Shown here in pieces: positions 54,373 to 63,358 of a stretch of DNA of 64,000 nt. Under the pieces are notes generated by a model, which searched no databases, was not told where the DNA came from, and worked only from the letters and a program-made list of their open reading frames with translations. Location of the stretch: NCBI RefSeq assembly GCF_013303125.1, contig NZ_JABTTE010000002.1:124001-188000 (forward strand). The letters run 5' to 3'. A program made the position numbers and the translations under genes. The stretch comes from Calidifontibacillus erzurumensis. Its GTDB lineage: Bacteria; Bacillota; Bacilli; Bacillales; Bacillaceae_J. Each line of letters opens with the position of its first letter. Position 1 is the first letter of the stretch.

Positions 54373-54765
54373 TTATACCTTTCGATCTGCAGCAGATACG
54401 TTTTTATAAACATTGACACAGAATAAAATAATTCCAATTGTCGTAATGGTTGATCCGATTGCGATTATCGGTTCGGTAAGGAAACCATTGAGATAAAGTA
54501 ATAAGCCGATCATCATGATGGGAATCCAATATTGGGGATGGGGAGCCCAAAATGCGCTTTTCCGCGCTTACTTTGTTCCGCTTTTGAATACAAAATATAA
54601 ATGAAGCCAGCTAAGCCTAAACTTCCCCATCCAAGTAATGCTAAATGAGCATGAACAGGTGTATAATCAAAATTCTTAAGTATGGACATGAACATTCCTA
54701 ATAATACGGATAGCAAAAAGTAAAATGCTGTAATTTTTAATAATTTCTCCCCCAGCTTTCGTTAT
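54373..54765 (-). pseudogene. Frameshifted cytochrome oxidase subunit I-like small membrane protein
   Basis: Read on the minus strand, the parts are KLLKITAFYFLLSVLLGMFM, then FDYTPVHAHLALLGWGSLGL, then (after a shift) QYWIPIMMIGLLLYLNG and a C-terminus ending AADRKV. Rejoining needs one added base in the A4 run 54549-54552 and one removed base in the C5 run 54749-54753. The start codon position reads ATA. The HAHL and helix pattern match the short haem-copper-oxidase-I-like proteins of about 125 residues seen in Bacillaceae. It is decayed, or the sequence has indel errors. Confidence 0.75.
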
Positions 54766-54833
54766 CTCCTTTGGGTTCAGTTCAAAATCATTTTATTAAC
54801 TTTTTTGATTTTTTACGATAAATATGTTAAAAA

Positions 54834-54875
54834 GAAAAACACGTAAAAAGTCCTTAATGAGACTTACGTGTTTTT
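54834..54875 (-). terminator. Terminator of the DUF1906 gene
   Basis: AACACGTAAGTC pairs with GACT-TTTTACGTGTT with a small bulge, followed by TTTTCTTTTT on the minus strand. Confidence 0.75.
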
Positions 54876-54881
54876 AATACC

Positions 54882-55532
54882 TTAAGCAAGTTTCATAAAT
54901 AACCTGTTATCAATTAAGTTCGTATCGATTGGACAAACCGTTGAATCACGACCATATTGCCAAGCCCAAACGTTTCCGCCGCAATTCGGTTTTTTAGGAT
55001 TAAAGGTTGGCGCTTTTTTGTTATCAGTGGCACCGGGTGCAGGTTCGGCACTCCACAAGATCGATTGCGTTTTCACTTGATTGTTCTTTTGTACTGCTTC
55101 ACAAAATGCTTCGTTAAAAGATCCTTCTTGAGGGTCGTGATAAAATCCACTCATATAACCACTAGGGTACATTGTTTCTACCCAAGCGCGAATCCAAGCC
55201 TCATCAACTTCAAAAAAACGTTCGATATTTGCGAAAATCGGAGTGCCCTCCACAAGATTCAATCTTCTAGCATGGAAAATTGCATTTCGCGCTGCAACTT
55301 GCCCTTCGCGATAACCCGTTGCCTTTCTGAAGTCATTATATATGGGTAGAAGTTTAATCCCTTTTGATTTCATAAATTGAATTTCATTAGCCGTTAACCC
55401 TTCTGAAGCATTAGGTACAGTTGTTAAATACCGTCCCCAGAAGTTTGGGTAACTATAATTATTGACAACACAATTATATAGCTCTTGGGTTACTTTTTGG
55501 GCTGAATCAACTCCCCAGATATATTTCGGCAA
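54882..55532 (-). CDS. DUF1906 glycoside-hydrolase-like protein
   Basis: The protein has 216 residues and a TTG start after GGGGGG. It begins YIWGVDSAQKVTQELYNCVV, followed by FWGRYLTTVP and a TIM-barrel-like body ending with WAWQYGRDSTVCPIDTNLID. This is the Rv2525c-like DUF1906 fold, related to GH25 lysozymes. There is no signal peptide, so its export or role in the wall is unclear. A role in spore or peptidoglycan processing is only possible. Confidence 0.85.
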   Translation of the reverse strand: MPKYIWGVDSAQKVTQELYNCVVNNYSYPNFWGRYLTTVPNASEGLTANEIQFMKSKGIKLLPIYNDFRKATGYREGQVAARNAIFHARRLNLVEGTPIFANIERFFEVDEAWIRAWVETMYPSGYMSGFYHDPQEGSFNEAFCEAVQKNNQVKTQSILWSAEPAPGATDNKKAPTFNPKKPNCGGNVWAWQYGRDSTVCPIDTNLIDNRLFMKLA

Positions 55533-55818
55533 CTAAAATCCCCCCGTGCTTGTGATTTCATCAATACATAATATGGATGAATAGGATAAAAGTGCAATAA
55601 AAACTCCAAAGTCTTTGCTGCTCCTGCACGATCCCCCTTGAATACAATCCTTTAGATTTTTTCTGCATTTTCTTTTTTACCTGATTTAATACATCTATGC
55701 TGAATAAACAGATGTATAGATTATTAATTTTAAAAACTATTTTTTCTGATAAAATCAAAGAGAGCCATAAAATATTATTTAGAAATAAAGGGGCGAGCTG
55801 TGGTGGGGGGAATCAAAA

Positions 55819-56924
55819 ATGAATCTTAAAGAAAAAGCAAAAAAACTACCATCTTCCCCAGGTATTTATTTAATGAAGGATTCTTCTGGTGGTGTCCTCT
55901 ATGTGGGAAAATCAAAAAATTTAAATCAGCGGGTTCTATCATACTTTCAGAATTCAAAAAACATTCGAAAAAGGTTGAAAAACTTGTCAGCCACTTGAAG
56001 GATTTTGACTACATCATCACAGACACTGAATTCGACGCTTTTTTGCTTGAATGTCAGCTCATAAAAGAATTAAAGCCTCTTTACAATAAATTAATGAAAA
56101 GTCCCGAAAGCTATACGTATATCAAATTTGATATGACGGATGAGCTTCATACAATCAAACTAACAAATGAAATTAACGAGAATAGCTGTAGTCTATTCTT
56201 TGGACCTTTTTCAAGCAAGAATACAGTCGAGAAAGCAATCAAGGGCTTAAAAGAAATTTATAAAATAGAATGCAATCATATAGGAAATCGAAAATCCGCA
56301 TGCCTAAACTATTCATTAGGATTATGTTTGGGTATGTGTTTTCAAAGTTCCGCCATTGATAAACACAATCAAATTATCGGTCGCATCATTGCTTTATTAG
56401 AAGGGAGAGATACCAGGATCCTTCAAGAAATGGAGCAAGAAATGAACGATTCATCGATTCATTTTGATTTTGAAAAAGCAGCAAAGATTCGGGATTGTTT
56501 ATCAGCCTTGAAATCTTTATTAAAAAAAGAAAAGGTTATAGAATTCACAAAAGCAAATCTAAATATTGTTGTGATTGAGTTTTTAAATGATAAAAAAATG
56601 AAACTTTTCTTTATCCATAGAAACAAAGTCCTTTACAATTATATTTATGATTTGAACATCAAAAATTTAAAAGAGGTTCGCCAATTAGTAAAAGCAAATA
56701 TTTTACATGTTTTTAAAATTAGAGAAAGTTCCCCGGGAGATTGTATAAATAAAGAAGAAATTGATGAAGCTAATATTATTTACAGTTACTTAAAAACGAA
56801 CGTCTGTAAATATTTGATCATTCCTGATGATTACCTTGATCTTATAAATCATCATCGATTAGAAAAGGCTCTTGATGAATTCCTGTTTTCAATAGTTAAA
56901 GATAAAACCACGAATATCCAGTGA
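55819..56924 (+). pseudogene. UvrC/Cho-like GIY-YIG protein split by a one-base frameshift
   Basis: Frame 1 (55819-55998) starts with a GGGGGG site and codes [20 protein letters not shown], a GIY-YIG nuclease. It ends early. Frame 2 (to 56924) continues with the rest of the domain (DYIITDTEFDAFLLECQLIK), the UvrC middle region (RKSACLNYSLGLCLGMCF) and a UVR motif (FDFEKAAKIRD). The C-terminal RNase H and HhH domains of UvrC are absent, as in Cho-like proteins. The switch is at A AAA AAC (55956-55962), where a -1 slip leads exactly into frame 2. It is either a frameshift mutation, a sequencing error or programmed frameshifting. Confidence 0.8.
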
Positions 56925-57029
56925 TATTTTAGATATGAAGCGTTTCGTCTAAAGATTAAGAGGTTCTTAGTCAAAAGGTGTTGGTAATATACTTGTGAAC
57001 TTTAATAGTAATATGTAATCGGATATCTC

Positions 57030-57060
57030 AGAGGGAGTTTACTTTCTCTAAGCTTTTTTA
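57030..57060 (+). terminator. Probable terminator of the UvrC-like gene
   Basis: AGAGGGAG / CTTTCTCT stem with two G-U pairs, then TTTTTT. Confidence 0.6.
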
Positions 57061-57091
57061 TAGCCTGAGTTTTGGTGCTTGCCTCATTTTT

Positions 57092-57128
57092 TTGTATAAA
57101 AAAAGTGTTGGTTTTATTCACCAACACT
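57092..57128 (-). terminator. Terminator of trpB
   Basis: A perfect 9-bp stem AGTGTTGGT / ACCAACACT with a T7 run on the minus strand. Confidence 0.85.
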
Positions 57129-57141
57129 AGAAATTAAAGAG

Positions 57142-58332
57142 CTAATTATTTTGTTTTCTATTTTGAAAAAGGTTATAAGCATGTTGGACATCTTTATCGC
57201 CGCGTCCAGATAAATTGACGATTATAATTTGATCTTTTTCCATTTGTGGAGCAAGTTTAAAAGCGTAAGCAAGCGCATGAGAACTTTCCAATGCAGGAAT
57301 AATTCCTTCTGTTTTACATAGCAATTGGAAAGCATCAAGTACTTCATCGTCCGTTACAGTATAATATTCAGCTCGGCCACATTCTTTTAAATAACTATGT
57401 TCAGGACCAACACCTGGATAATCGAGACCTGCTGCTATTGAGAAAGTTGGTCTTGGGTTACCTTGTTCATCAAGTAAAGTCAATGTTTTAAAACCGTGAA
57501 TAATCGCAGGAACTCCTTCTGTAATAGTTGCTGCTTTTTCAGGTTCTACACCAATCAAACGAACAGACGGCTCATCGATGTAATGGGCAAAAGCACCGAT
57601 GGCATTGCTGCCACCACCGACTGCAGCAACAACAGCATCTGGTAAACGTCCTTCTTTTTCTAAAATTTGACGTTTTGACTCTTCGCTAATGACTGATTGG
57701 AAGTGTTTCACCATTAAAGGATATGGGTGTGGCCCTACGGCAGAACCAAGCAAATAAAAAGTATTTTTATAATTGGCAACAAGATCATTTAGCGCTTCAT
57801 CGACCGCTTCTTTTAAGCGTCCTTGGCCTTTGGAAACAGGAACGACTTTTGCACCTAGCATTTCCATACGGAATACGTTTAGGGCTTGCCGTTTTGTATC
57901 CTCGCTTCCCATATAAATGACACATTCCATATTAAACATCGCACAGCCCATAGCTGTTGCAACTCCGTGTTGGCCAGCTCCAGTTTCAGCAATTACTCGT
58001 TTTGCCCCCATACGTTTTGCTAGTAGAATTTGCCCAAGCACGTTATTTACTTTATGAGCACCCATATGGTTTAAATCTTCACGTTTCAAATAGATTTTGG
58101 CGCCGCCAAGTTTTTCTGTTAGGTTACGGGCAAATGTTAACGGATTTTCTCTACCGACATATTCTTTTAAATAATATCTAAATTCATTATTAAAATCTTC
58201 ATCATCTTTAAATCTATTAAATTGCTCTTCTAAATAATCTAATGCTTCCTGTAATTCTGGTGGAACAAAACTACCTCCAAACTGTCCGAAATATCCTTTT
58301 TGTTGTAATTGTTCTGTCTGGGCTCTACTCAT
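57142..58332 (-). CDS. trpB: Tryptophan synthase beta subunit TrpB, outside a trp operon
   Basis: The protein has 396 residues. The PLP lysine lies in [31 protein letters not shown] and [17 protein letters not shown] are typical of TrpB1. It converts indole and serine to tryptophan. No trpA or other trp gene is adjacent and no T-box or trp leader is seen. AGGAGGAG precedes the ATG at 58332. The frame reaches 58353. Confidence 0.95.
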   Translation of the reverse strand: MSRAQTEQLQQKGYFGQFGGSFVPPELQEALDYLEEQFNRFKDDEDFNNEFRYYLKEYVGRENPLTFARNLTEKLGGAKIYLKREDLNHMGAHKVNNVLGQILLAKRMGAKRVIAETGAGQHGVATAMGCAMFNMECVIYMGSEDTKRQALNVFRMEMLGAKVVPVSKGQGRLKEAVDEALNDLVANYKNTFYLLGSAVGPHPYPLMVKHFQSVISEESKRQILEKEGRLPDAVVAAVGGGSNAIGAFAHYIDEPSVRLIGVEPEKAATITEGVPAIIHGFKTLTLLDEQGNPRPTFSIAAGLDYPGVGPEHSYLKECGRAEYYTVTDDEVLDAFQLLCKTEGIIPALESSHALAYAFKLAPQMEKDQIIIVNLSGRGDKDVQHAYNLFQNRKQNN

Positions 58333-58784
58333 CTGAACTCCTCCTATAGACAAAAATAATAAAAAAATTCGTAGCTAAAACTATTCTATCAAATATTCTG
58401 AAATTTGTAACTACAAAAGAGAGAAGTTAAATAGTGTAATCGATACAAAATTAGTAATTTTTCCCTTGGGAGCAATACTATGTTTAATTTTTAGTTCAAA
58501 CAATAGTATAGATTGCTATTTACGGGTTCTTTAGTCAAAAAACTACAAATCAATTTATCGAAAATAGATTTGTCTATTTGTAAAAAATTGATATTAATTT
58601 CAAATTACAATCACCCTAACAAAATTTATTATAATGATTCAAAAGCGGCTTTTTTGGAGCAATTTTATTGTGCTTAATTTTGTCAAAGAAGGTATGATTT
58701 AGTCAAAACAAAAAAATTTTCCTTGCAAATTAGAAAATTTGTATGTTATATAGTAAATATATTTAAAACTAAATAGTTCGCTTT
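58333..58784. other. Divergent region between trpB and the cobalamin operon
   Basis: I see no gene. The region is AT-rich, with TAGTCAAAA occurring twice. The promoter of the cobalamin operon should lie near 58740-58780. Confidence 0.5.
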
Positions 58785-58945
58785 AAAAGTGCTATACATT
58801 TGTATAGATAATAGGGAAATCGGTGAAAATCCGATGCAGCCCCCGCTACTGTGAGTACGGATGAAATTGTCATGATCCACTGGACAAATGTCTGGGAAGG
58901 GACAAGAGTAAAATGAAGTACGAGCCAGGAGACCTGCTTTTAAAG
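58785..58945 (+). promoter_or_regulatory. Cobalamin riboswitch
   Basis: Typical blocks are AATAGGGAAATCGGTGAAAA, TCCGATGCAGCCCCCGCTAC, GATCCACTGG, CTGGGAAGG and the closing GAGCCAGGAGACCTGC. A terminator follows at 59040. Adenosylcobalamin should switch off the cobalt-import and cobalamin genes. Confidence 0.95.
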
Positions 58946-59039
58946 CTTGCTCACTTATGCCTTCGGAGGGGAGGAATGAGGTTTCAAGATGTTTATTTGT
59001 GTCTAATTTTGTCTATTACAAGAGTTTGACTGTAACAAG

Positions 59040-59075
59040 GAACCTTATCTCCGTTCGGAGATAAGGTTTTTTATT
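59040..59075 (+). terminator. Terminator of the cobalamin riboswitch
   Basis: A perfect 12-bp stem AACCTTATCTCC / GGAGATAAGGTT followed by TTTTATTTG. Confidence 0.9.
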
Positions 59076-59131
59076 TGTCTTATGTTTATTTTACGGATTC
59101 CTATATTTAAAAATTGAAAGGAGCAGCGTTG

Positions 59132-59887
59132 ATGAAAAAGCGGTTATTAGCTTTCTTGTTATTATTGATAGTTTACTTTGTGGTTAATGTGCCGACGAAT
59201 GCGGCTGCCATGCACATTATGGAAGGATATTTACCAATCGGTTGGACATTGTTTTGGTGGGTTGTCTTTTTGCCGTTCTTTATTATGGGACTAGTCAAAA
59301 TTAAAAAATTAACGGAAGAACACCCGCAGCTCAAATTAATGCTCGGGTTGGCAGGGGCTTTTGTTTTCGTTCTTTCTGCCTTAAAAATCCCATCAGTTAC
59401 AGGAAGCAGTTCTCACCCAACGGGGGTTGGACTTGGTTCCGTTTTATTTGGACCGAAAATGATGACGGTTTTAGGGACGTTTGTATTGTTTTTTCAAGCG
59501 CTTCTTTTAGCTCACGGTGGTATTACTACACTTGGGGCTAATGCCTTTTCAATGGCAGTCGTTGGACCTTTGGCAGGTTATTATGCATACAAGCTAATGA
59601 ACCGTTTAACGAATAAACAAGCAATTGCCATTTTCAGCGCAGCATTTATGGCTAATATGGTGACGTATCTTTTTACTTCTCTTCAATTAGCTTTGGCATT
59701 TCCAACAAATGGGGTTGTAACTAGTTTCCTAAAATTTATAACTATTTTTGCAGTTACACAAGTGCCTTTAGCCATTGTCGAAGGATTGTTGACCATTGTC
59801 GTTTGGAATTGGATTGCTGCCTACAATGGGAAAGAAATTCGTTTATTAGAGAATTTAAAACAAGGGGTGTTCGGTCATGAAAAATAA
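59132..59887 (+). CDS. cbiM: Cobalt ECF transporter S component CbiM
   Basis: The protein has 251 residues. A signal peptide is followed by MHIMEGYLPIGW, whose exposed Met-His N-terminus binds Co(II) after cleavage. Six membrane helices follow, with SSHPTGVGLG typical of CbiM. It is the metal-specific part of the CbiMNQO importer. The ATG at 59132 follows AAAGGAG. The frame reaches 59114. Confidence 0.95.
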   Translation: MKKRLLAFLLLLIVYFVVNVPTNAAAMHIMEGYLPIGWTLFWWVVFLPFFIMGLVKIKKLTEEHPQLKLMLGLAGAFVFVLSALKIPSVTGSSSHPTGVGLGSVLFGPKMMTVLGTFVLFFQALLLAHGGITTLGANAFSMAVVGPLAGYYAYKLMNRLTNKQAIAIFSAAFMANMVTYLFTSLQLALAFPTNGVVTSFLKFITIFAVTQVPLAIVEGLLTIVVWNWIAAYNGKEIRLLENLKQGVFGHEK

Positions 59888-60161
59888 ATGGGTCTTAATT
59901 TTAGCAGCACTGGTTGCTTTTAGCCCATTGTTGTTCCTTGGGGACGCAAGTTTTCTAGGGGCTGATAGTCTCGCAGAGGAAGAAATCCAAAAAAGAAATC
60001 CGGATTATGATCCATGGGCTGATCCACTATTTGAAGCGCCAAGCGGTGAAGTCGAAAGTTTATTATTTGCTCTTCAAGCAGCATTAGGTGCAGGATTTAT
60101 TGGATATTTTATCGGGTTAACAAAAGGCCGGAAGGAAAGTAGTGAAAGGAATGAATCTTAA
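59877..60161 (+). CDS. cbiN: Cobalt transport protein CbiN
   Basis: The protein has 94 residues with two membrane helices and an extracytoplasmic loop. FLGADSLAEEEIQKRNPDY and FALQAALGAGFIGYFIGL are typical. It helps load CbiM. It overlaps cbiM by 11 bases and cbiQ by 20. Confidence 0.93.
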   Translation: MKNKWVLILAALVAFSPLLFLGDASFLGADSLAEEEIQKRNPDYDPWADPLFEAPSGEVESLLFALQAALGAGFIGYFIGLTKGRKESSERNES

Positions 60162-60939
60162 GCTCGATACAATTAGCTATAAAAATAGGTTTCGGAATAT
60201 TTCCGCAAGTTTTAAAATTAGTGCGGCATTTTTCGTAGGATTGATTGCATTTATTTCTCATGTTCAAGTTCAACTGATCGTTTTTTTCAGCACCGTTATT
60301 TTCTTAGTATTGATTGCAAAAATTCCGTTTCGTTTTTTGTGCCAGTGGCTTCTTGTCCCTTGTTTATTTTTAGTTGTCAGCTTACCGGCATTATTGATTA
60401 ACATTTCACCAACTGCTTTAGAATTTGATGAATGGTTTTCGATTATAAAAACGAACGAGTGGCACGTGTATATTTCGATAAGCAGTTTGGAATCTGCACT
60501 GGAGGTTATAACAAGATCTTTAAGCGTTTTTATATGTGTTTTTGCACTTTTGGTCACGACCCCATTTCACCAAATTTTGCACGTATTCCATAAAATTGGC
60601 GTGCCGCAAGTGTTATTGGACATTTTTGTTAGTATGTACCGATTTATTTTTATATTTTTGCAATCCATTTCTGAGATGCATCAAGTTGTTTTATCGAGGC
60701 AAGGAAATTTGACGTGGAAGCGGATCCTTCATAGTGCAGGTCTCGTTCTTTTTCAATTGTTTTTTAAAACGTTTGAAAGATATAAAAAAATGTCGCTCGT
60801 TATTGAATCAAGAGGTTTTTCAGACCGATTATTTTTTCCTGACAGAAGAGTAAAACTGACTCCTTGGAAAGAAATGTGCTATGTATTTGTCTTCATAATT
60901 TTATTAATTGCATTTGAGTGGTGGTGTAGAAATCGTTAA
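60142..60939 (+). CDS. cbiQ: ECF transporter transmembrane protein CbiQ
   Basis: The protein has 265 residues and about five membrane helices. The coupling motifs that contact the ATPase read ESRGF (residues 228-232) and the earlier SRQGNL. The GTG at 60142 has AAGGA five bases upstream. ATG 60151 is an alternative. It ends one base before cbiO begins. Confidence 0.9.
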   Translation: MKGMNLKLDTISYKNRFRNISASFKISAAFFVGLIAFISHVQVQLIVFFSTVIFLVLIAKIPFRFLCQWLLVPCLFLVVSLPALLINISPTALEFDEWFSIIKTNEWHVYISISSLESALEVITRSLSVFICVFALLVTTPFHQILHVFHKIGVPQVLLDIFVSMYRFIFIFLQSISEMHQVVLSRQGNLTWKRILHSAGLVLFQLFFKTFERYKKMSLVIESRGFSDRLFFPDRRVKLTPWKEMCYVFVFIILLIAFEWWCRNR

Positions 60940-60940
60940 T

Positions 60941-61792
60941 ATGAAAGCTTTACTTGAATTTGAAAATATTACATTTACGTATGAAAGAAATGGCAAAGCG
61001 GTGTTGCAAAACTTTTCAATGAAAATACCAGTTGGTAAAAAATGTGCGATCCTAGGACGGAACGGTTCTGGGAAATCGACCATTTTATCAATGGCTAATG
61101 GATTATTACGTCCTAATGAAGGCAAGCTTTTTTGGAAAGGAGAAGAGCTTTCTTTTAAGAAAAAAAGGTTAATAGAGTTTCGTCAAAAAACCGGACTAGT
61201 TTTTCAAAATGCGGAAGAAATGCTGCTTTCCCCCACCGTTTATGAAGACATAGCATACGGACTTTTGAATGCAGGCTACAAAGGAGATTTGCTAGAAAAG
61301 CGGTTAATGGAAACAATTAAACGATATGCCCTGAACGATTTGCAAGATAGGCCGATCCACCATTTGAGCCTTGGAGAAAAAAGAAGGGTTGCTTTAGCAG
61401 GAGTTATGGCGCTTGAACCAGAGCTGTTGCTTTTGGATGAACCAACTTCCTTTCTTGATCCGGTCCAAACGGAAAATTTATTGAATGAACTAAATAAAAT
61501 TCACGAACAAGGTACAACCGTTGTCATGGCTACCCATGATTTGAACCTTGCTTATGAATGGGCAGATTTATTTTATGTAATTGATTATGGACAGCTCGTA
61601 TTTGAAGGGGAACCAGACCAATTTTTTTCTAATGAGTCATTTGTTCTCGAAAAAGGGTTAATCGTACCAATTTTGTTTCAAGTAAGACAACTACTGAAAG
61701 ATGTATTGGAATTACAGGCAGTTTCTAAAGAAGAAGCGGTTGCAAAAATTAAAGAAATGCTAGGTCAAAGGAGGATTACAATTGGCGGGTAA
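60941..61792 (+). CDS. cbiO: Cobalt ECF transporter ATPase CbiO
   Basis: The protein has 283 residues. Walker A GRNGSGKST, Q-loop VFQNAEEMLL, signature LSLGEKRR, Walker B LLLLDEPTSFLD and H-loop MATHDL are complete. It drives CbiMNQ. It abuts cbiQ and overlaps cbiH by 11 bases. Confidence 0.93.
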   Translation: MKALLEFENITFTYERNGKAVLQNFSMKIPVGKKCAILGRNGSGKSTILSMANGLLRPNEGKLFWKGEELSFKKKRLIEFRQKTGLVFQNAEEMLLSPTVYEDIAYGLLNAGYKGDLLEKRLMETIKRYALNDLQDRPIHHLSLGEKRRVALAGVMALEPELLLLDEPTSFLDPVQTENLLNELNKIHEQGTTVVMATHDLNLAYEWADLFYVIDYGQLVFEGEPDQFFSNESFVLEKGLIVPILFQVRQLLKDVLELQAVSKEEAVAKIKEMLGQRRITIGG

Positions 61793-63341
61793 ATTGATCA
61801 TTATCGGATTTGGACCAGGAAGTGAAAAACATTTTACCGAACGGGCGAAGGAAGCGATTAGAGAATGCGATTGTATATTAGGGTATAAAACTTATATCGA
61901 TCTTGTAAAAAATTTAATCGAAGATAAAGAGATTATTAGTACAGGCATGTCTGAGGAAGTTGAAAGAGCGCAGGCAGCTGTCAAAATAGCTGAAGCAGGA
62001 AAAAAAGTTGCTGTTATTTCAAGCGGGGATGCGGGAGTCTATGGAATGGCAGGCTTAATTTATGAAGTGCTCGCTGAAAAAGGCTGGGATCCTAAAACAG
62101 GATTTGAAGTGGAAGTCGTTCCAGGAATTTCTGCTATTAATTCGTGCGCATCATTACTAGGGGCACCTATTATGCATGATGCCTGCACAATTAGCCTTAG
62201 CGATCATTTAACACCATGGGAGTTGATCGCAAGAAGAATTGAAGCTGCCGCCATGGCTGATTTTGTCATAGCTTTATACAATCCTAAAAGCGGGCGCAGA
62301 ATGCGACAAATTGAAGAAGCGCAAAAAATTTTATTAAAATACCGCAGCCGTGAAACACCAGTTGGGCTAGTAAAAAGTGCATATAGGGAAAGGCAACATG
62401 TTGTCATTACGACATTAGAAGAAATGTTTAATCATGAGATTGGTATGTTGACAACTGTCATTATAGGAAATTCTACAACTTTTGTATATAGCGGCAAAAT
62501 GATCACACCGCGCGGCTACCAACGCAAATATTCATTAAATGCTGAAGTACAAAAGCTTCGGTTACATGAACGATTAAAACAAGAAAATGAACCATGGGCT
62601 CTACATGGTGGACAAGAGAAAATACAGACTCCCGCAACTCTTGCTGAAGAAGCTCTAAACAAAATAAATAAACCGATTACTCCAGTGTTTGAGGATATCT
62701 TTATGGTAGCTGTAAGTCCAGGTGTAGCCAATAAACGTTTTACACCTAATCAATTACTAGTTTTAGCTAAAGTGGCCGGTGAAAAAGGAATCATTGAATA
62801 TTCGACAGACCATCAAATTCATTTACAAATACCTACTTCAAACCCAGACCATATAGTAGAAGAATTACGGAATGCAGGTTTTCTATTATCTCCTATTGGT
62901 GATGTATTAACAGTGAAAGCTTGCGACTTTTGTGATGGAGAGAAAACGGGAGCGATTCCGATTGCTGAACAACTTTACGAAAGATTAAATGGCATCCAAT
63001 TGCCGAAAGAATTAAAAGTAGGCATCAACGGCTGCGGAATGGCTTGTTATGGCGCGGTAAAGGAAGATATCGGCCTGATTTTTAGGCAAGGGAAATTTGA
63101 TTTATTTATCGGTGCGAAACCTGTTGGCCGTACTTTTCATGCTGGTCAATTAGTGGAAGAAGGAATTGAACCGGAAAAAGTCATCGGCATTATTGAAGCA
63201 ATTTTGCAAGAATACAAGGAAAAAGCACATCCGAATGAAAGATTATATAAGTTTTTTAAGCGCGTAAAAGTTTTGTGCGGCTATCCATATAAAGATATGA
63301 CCCCGGATTTTGAAATACCACCAGCCGTCTGCGGGGATTAA
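61782..63341 (+). CDS. cbiH: Precorrin/cobalt-factor III C17-methyltransferase CbiH with Fe-S extension (CbiH60 type)
   Basis: The protein has 519 residues, twice the size of plain CobJ/CbiH. Residues 1-245 form the SAM-dependent methyltransferase (IIGFGPGSEKHFTERA, ISSGDAGVYGMAGL, VPGISAINSCASLLGAP). Residues 300-510 resemble a nitrite/sulfite reductase half, with CDFCDGEKTG and GCGMACYGA cysteines for a 4Fe-4S cluster. The same fusion (CbiH60) is known in the anaerobic cobalamin route of Bacillus megaterium, where it contracts the ring. The TTG start follows AAAGGAGG. Confidence 0.93.
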   Translation: MAGKLIIIGFGPGSEKHFTERAKEAIRECDCILGYKTYIDLVKNLIEDKEIISTGMSEEVERAQAAVKIAEAGKKVAVISSGDAGVYGMAGLIYEVLAEKGWDPKTGFEVEVVPGISAINSCASLLGAPIMHDACTISLSDHLTPWELIARRIEAAAMADFVIALYNPKSGRRMRQIEEAQKILLKYRSRETPVGLVKSAYRERQHVVITTLEEMFNHEIGMLTTVIIGNSTTFVYSGKMITPRGYQRKYSLNAEVQKLRLHERLKQENEPWALHGGQEKIQTPATLAEEALNKINKPITPVFEDIFMVAVSPGVANKRFTPNQLLVLAKVAGEKGIIEYSTDHQIHLQIPTSNPDHIVEELRNAGFLLSPIGDVLTVKACDFCDGEKTGAIPIAEQLYERLNGIQLPKELKVGINGCGMACYGAVKEDIGLIFRQGKFDLFIGAKPVGRTFHAGQLVEEGIEPEKVIGIIEAILQEYKEKAHPNERLYKFFKRVKVLCGYPYKDMTPDFEIPPAVCGD

Positions 63342-63358
63342 ACTTTGGAGGGAGAAAG

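Noticed and set aside
55561-55758. 65-codon minus-strand frame
   Set aside because: No ribosome site and no family. It is AT-rich noncoding sequence between DUF1906 and the UvrC-like gene.
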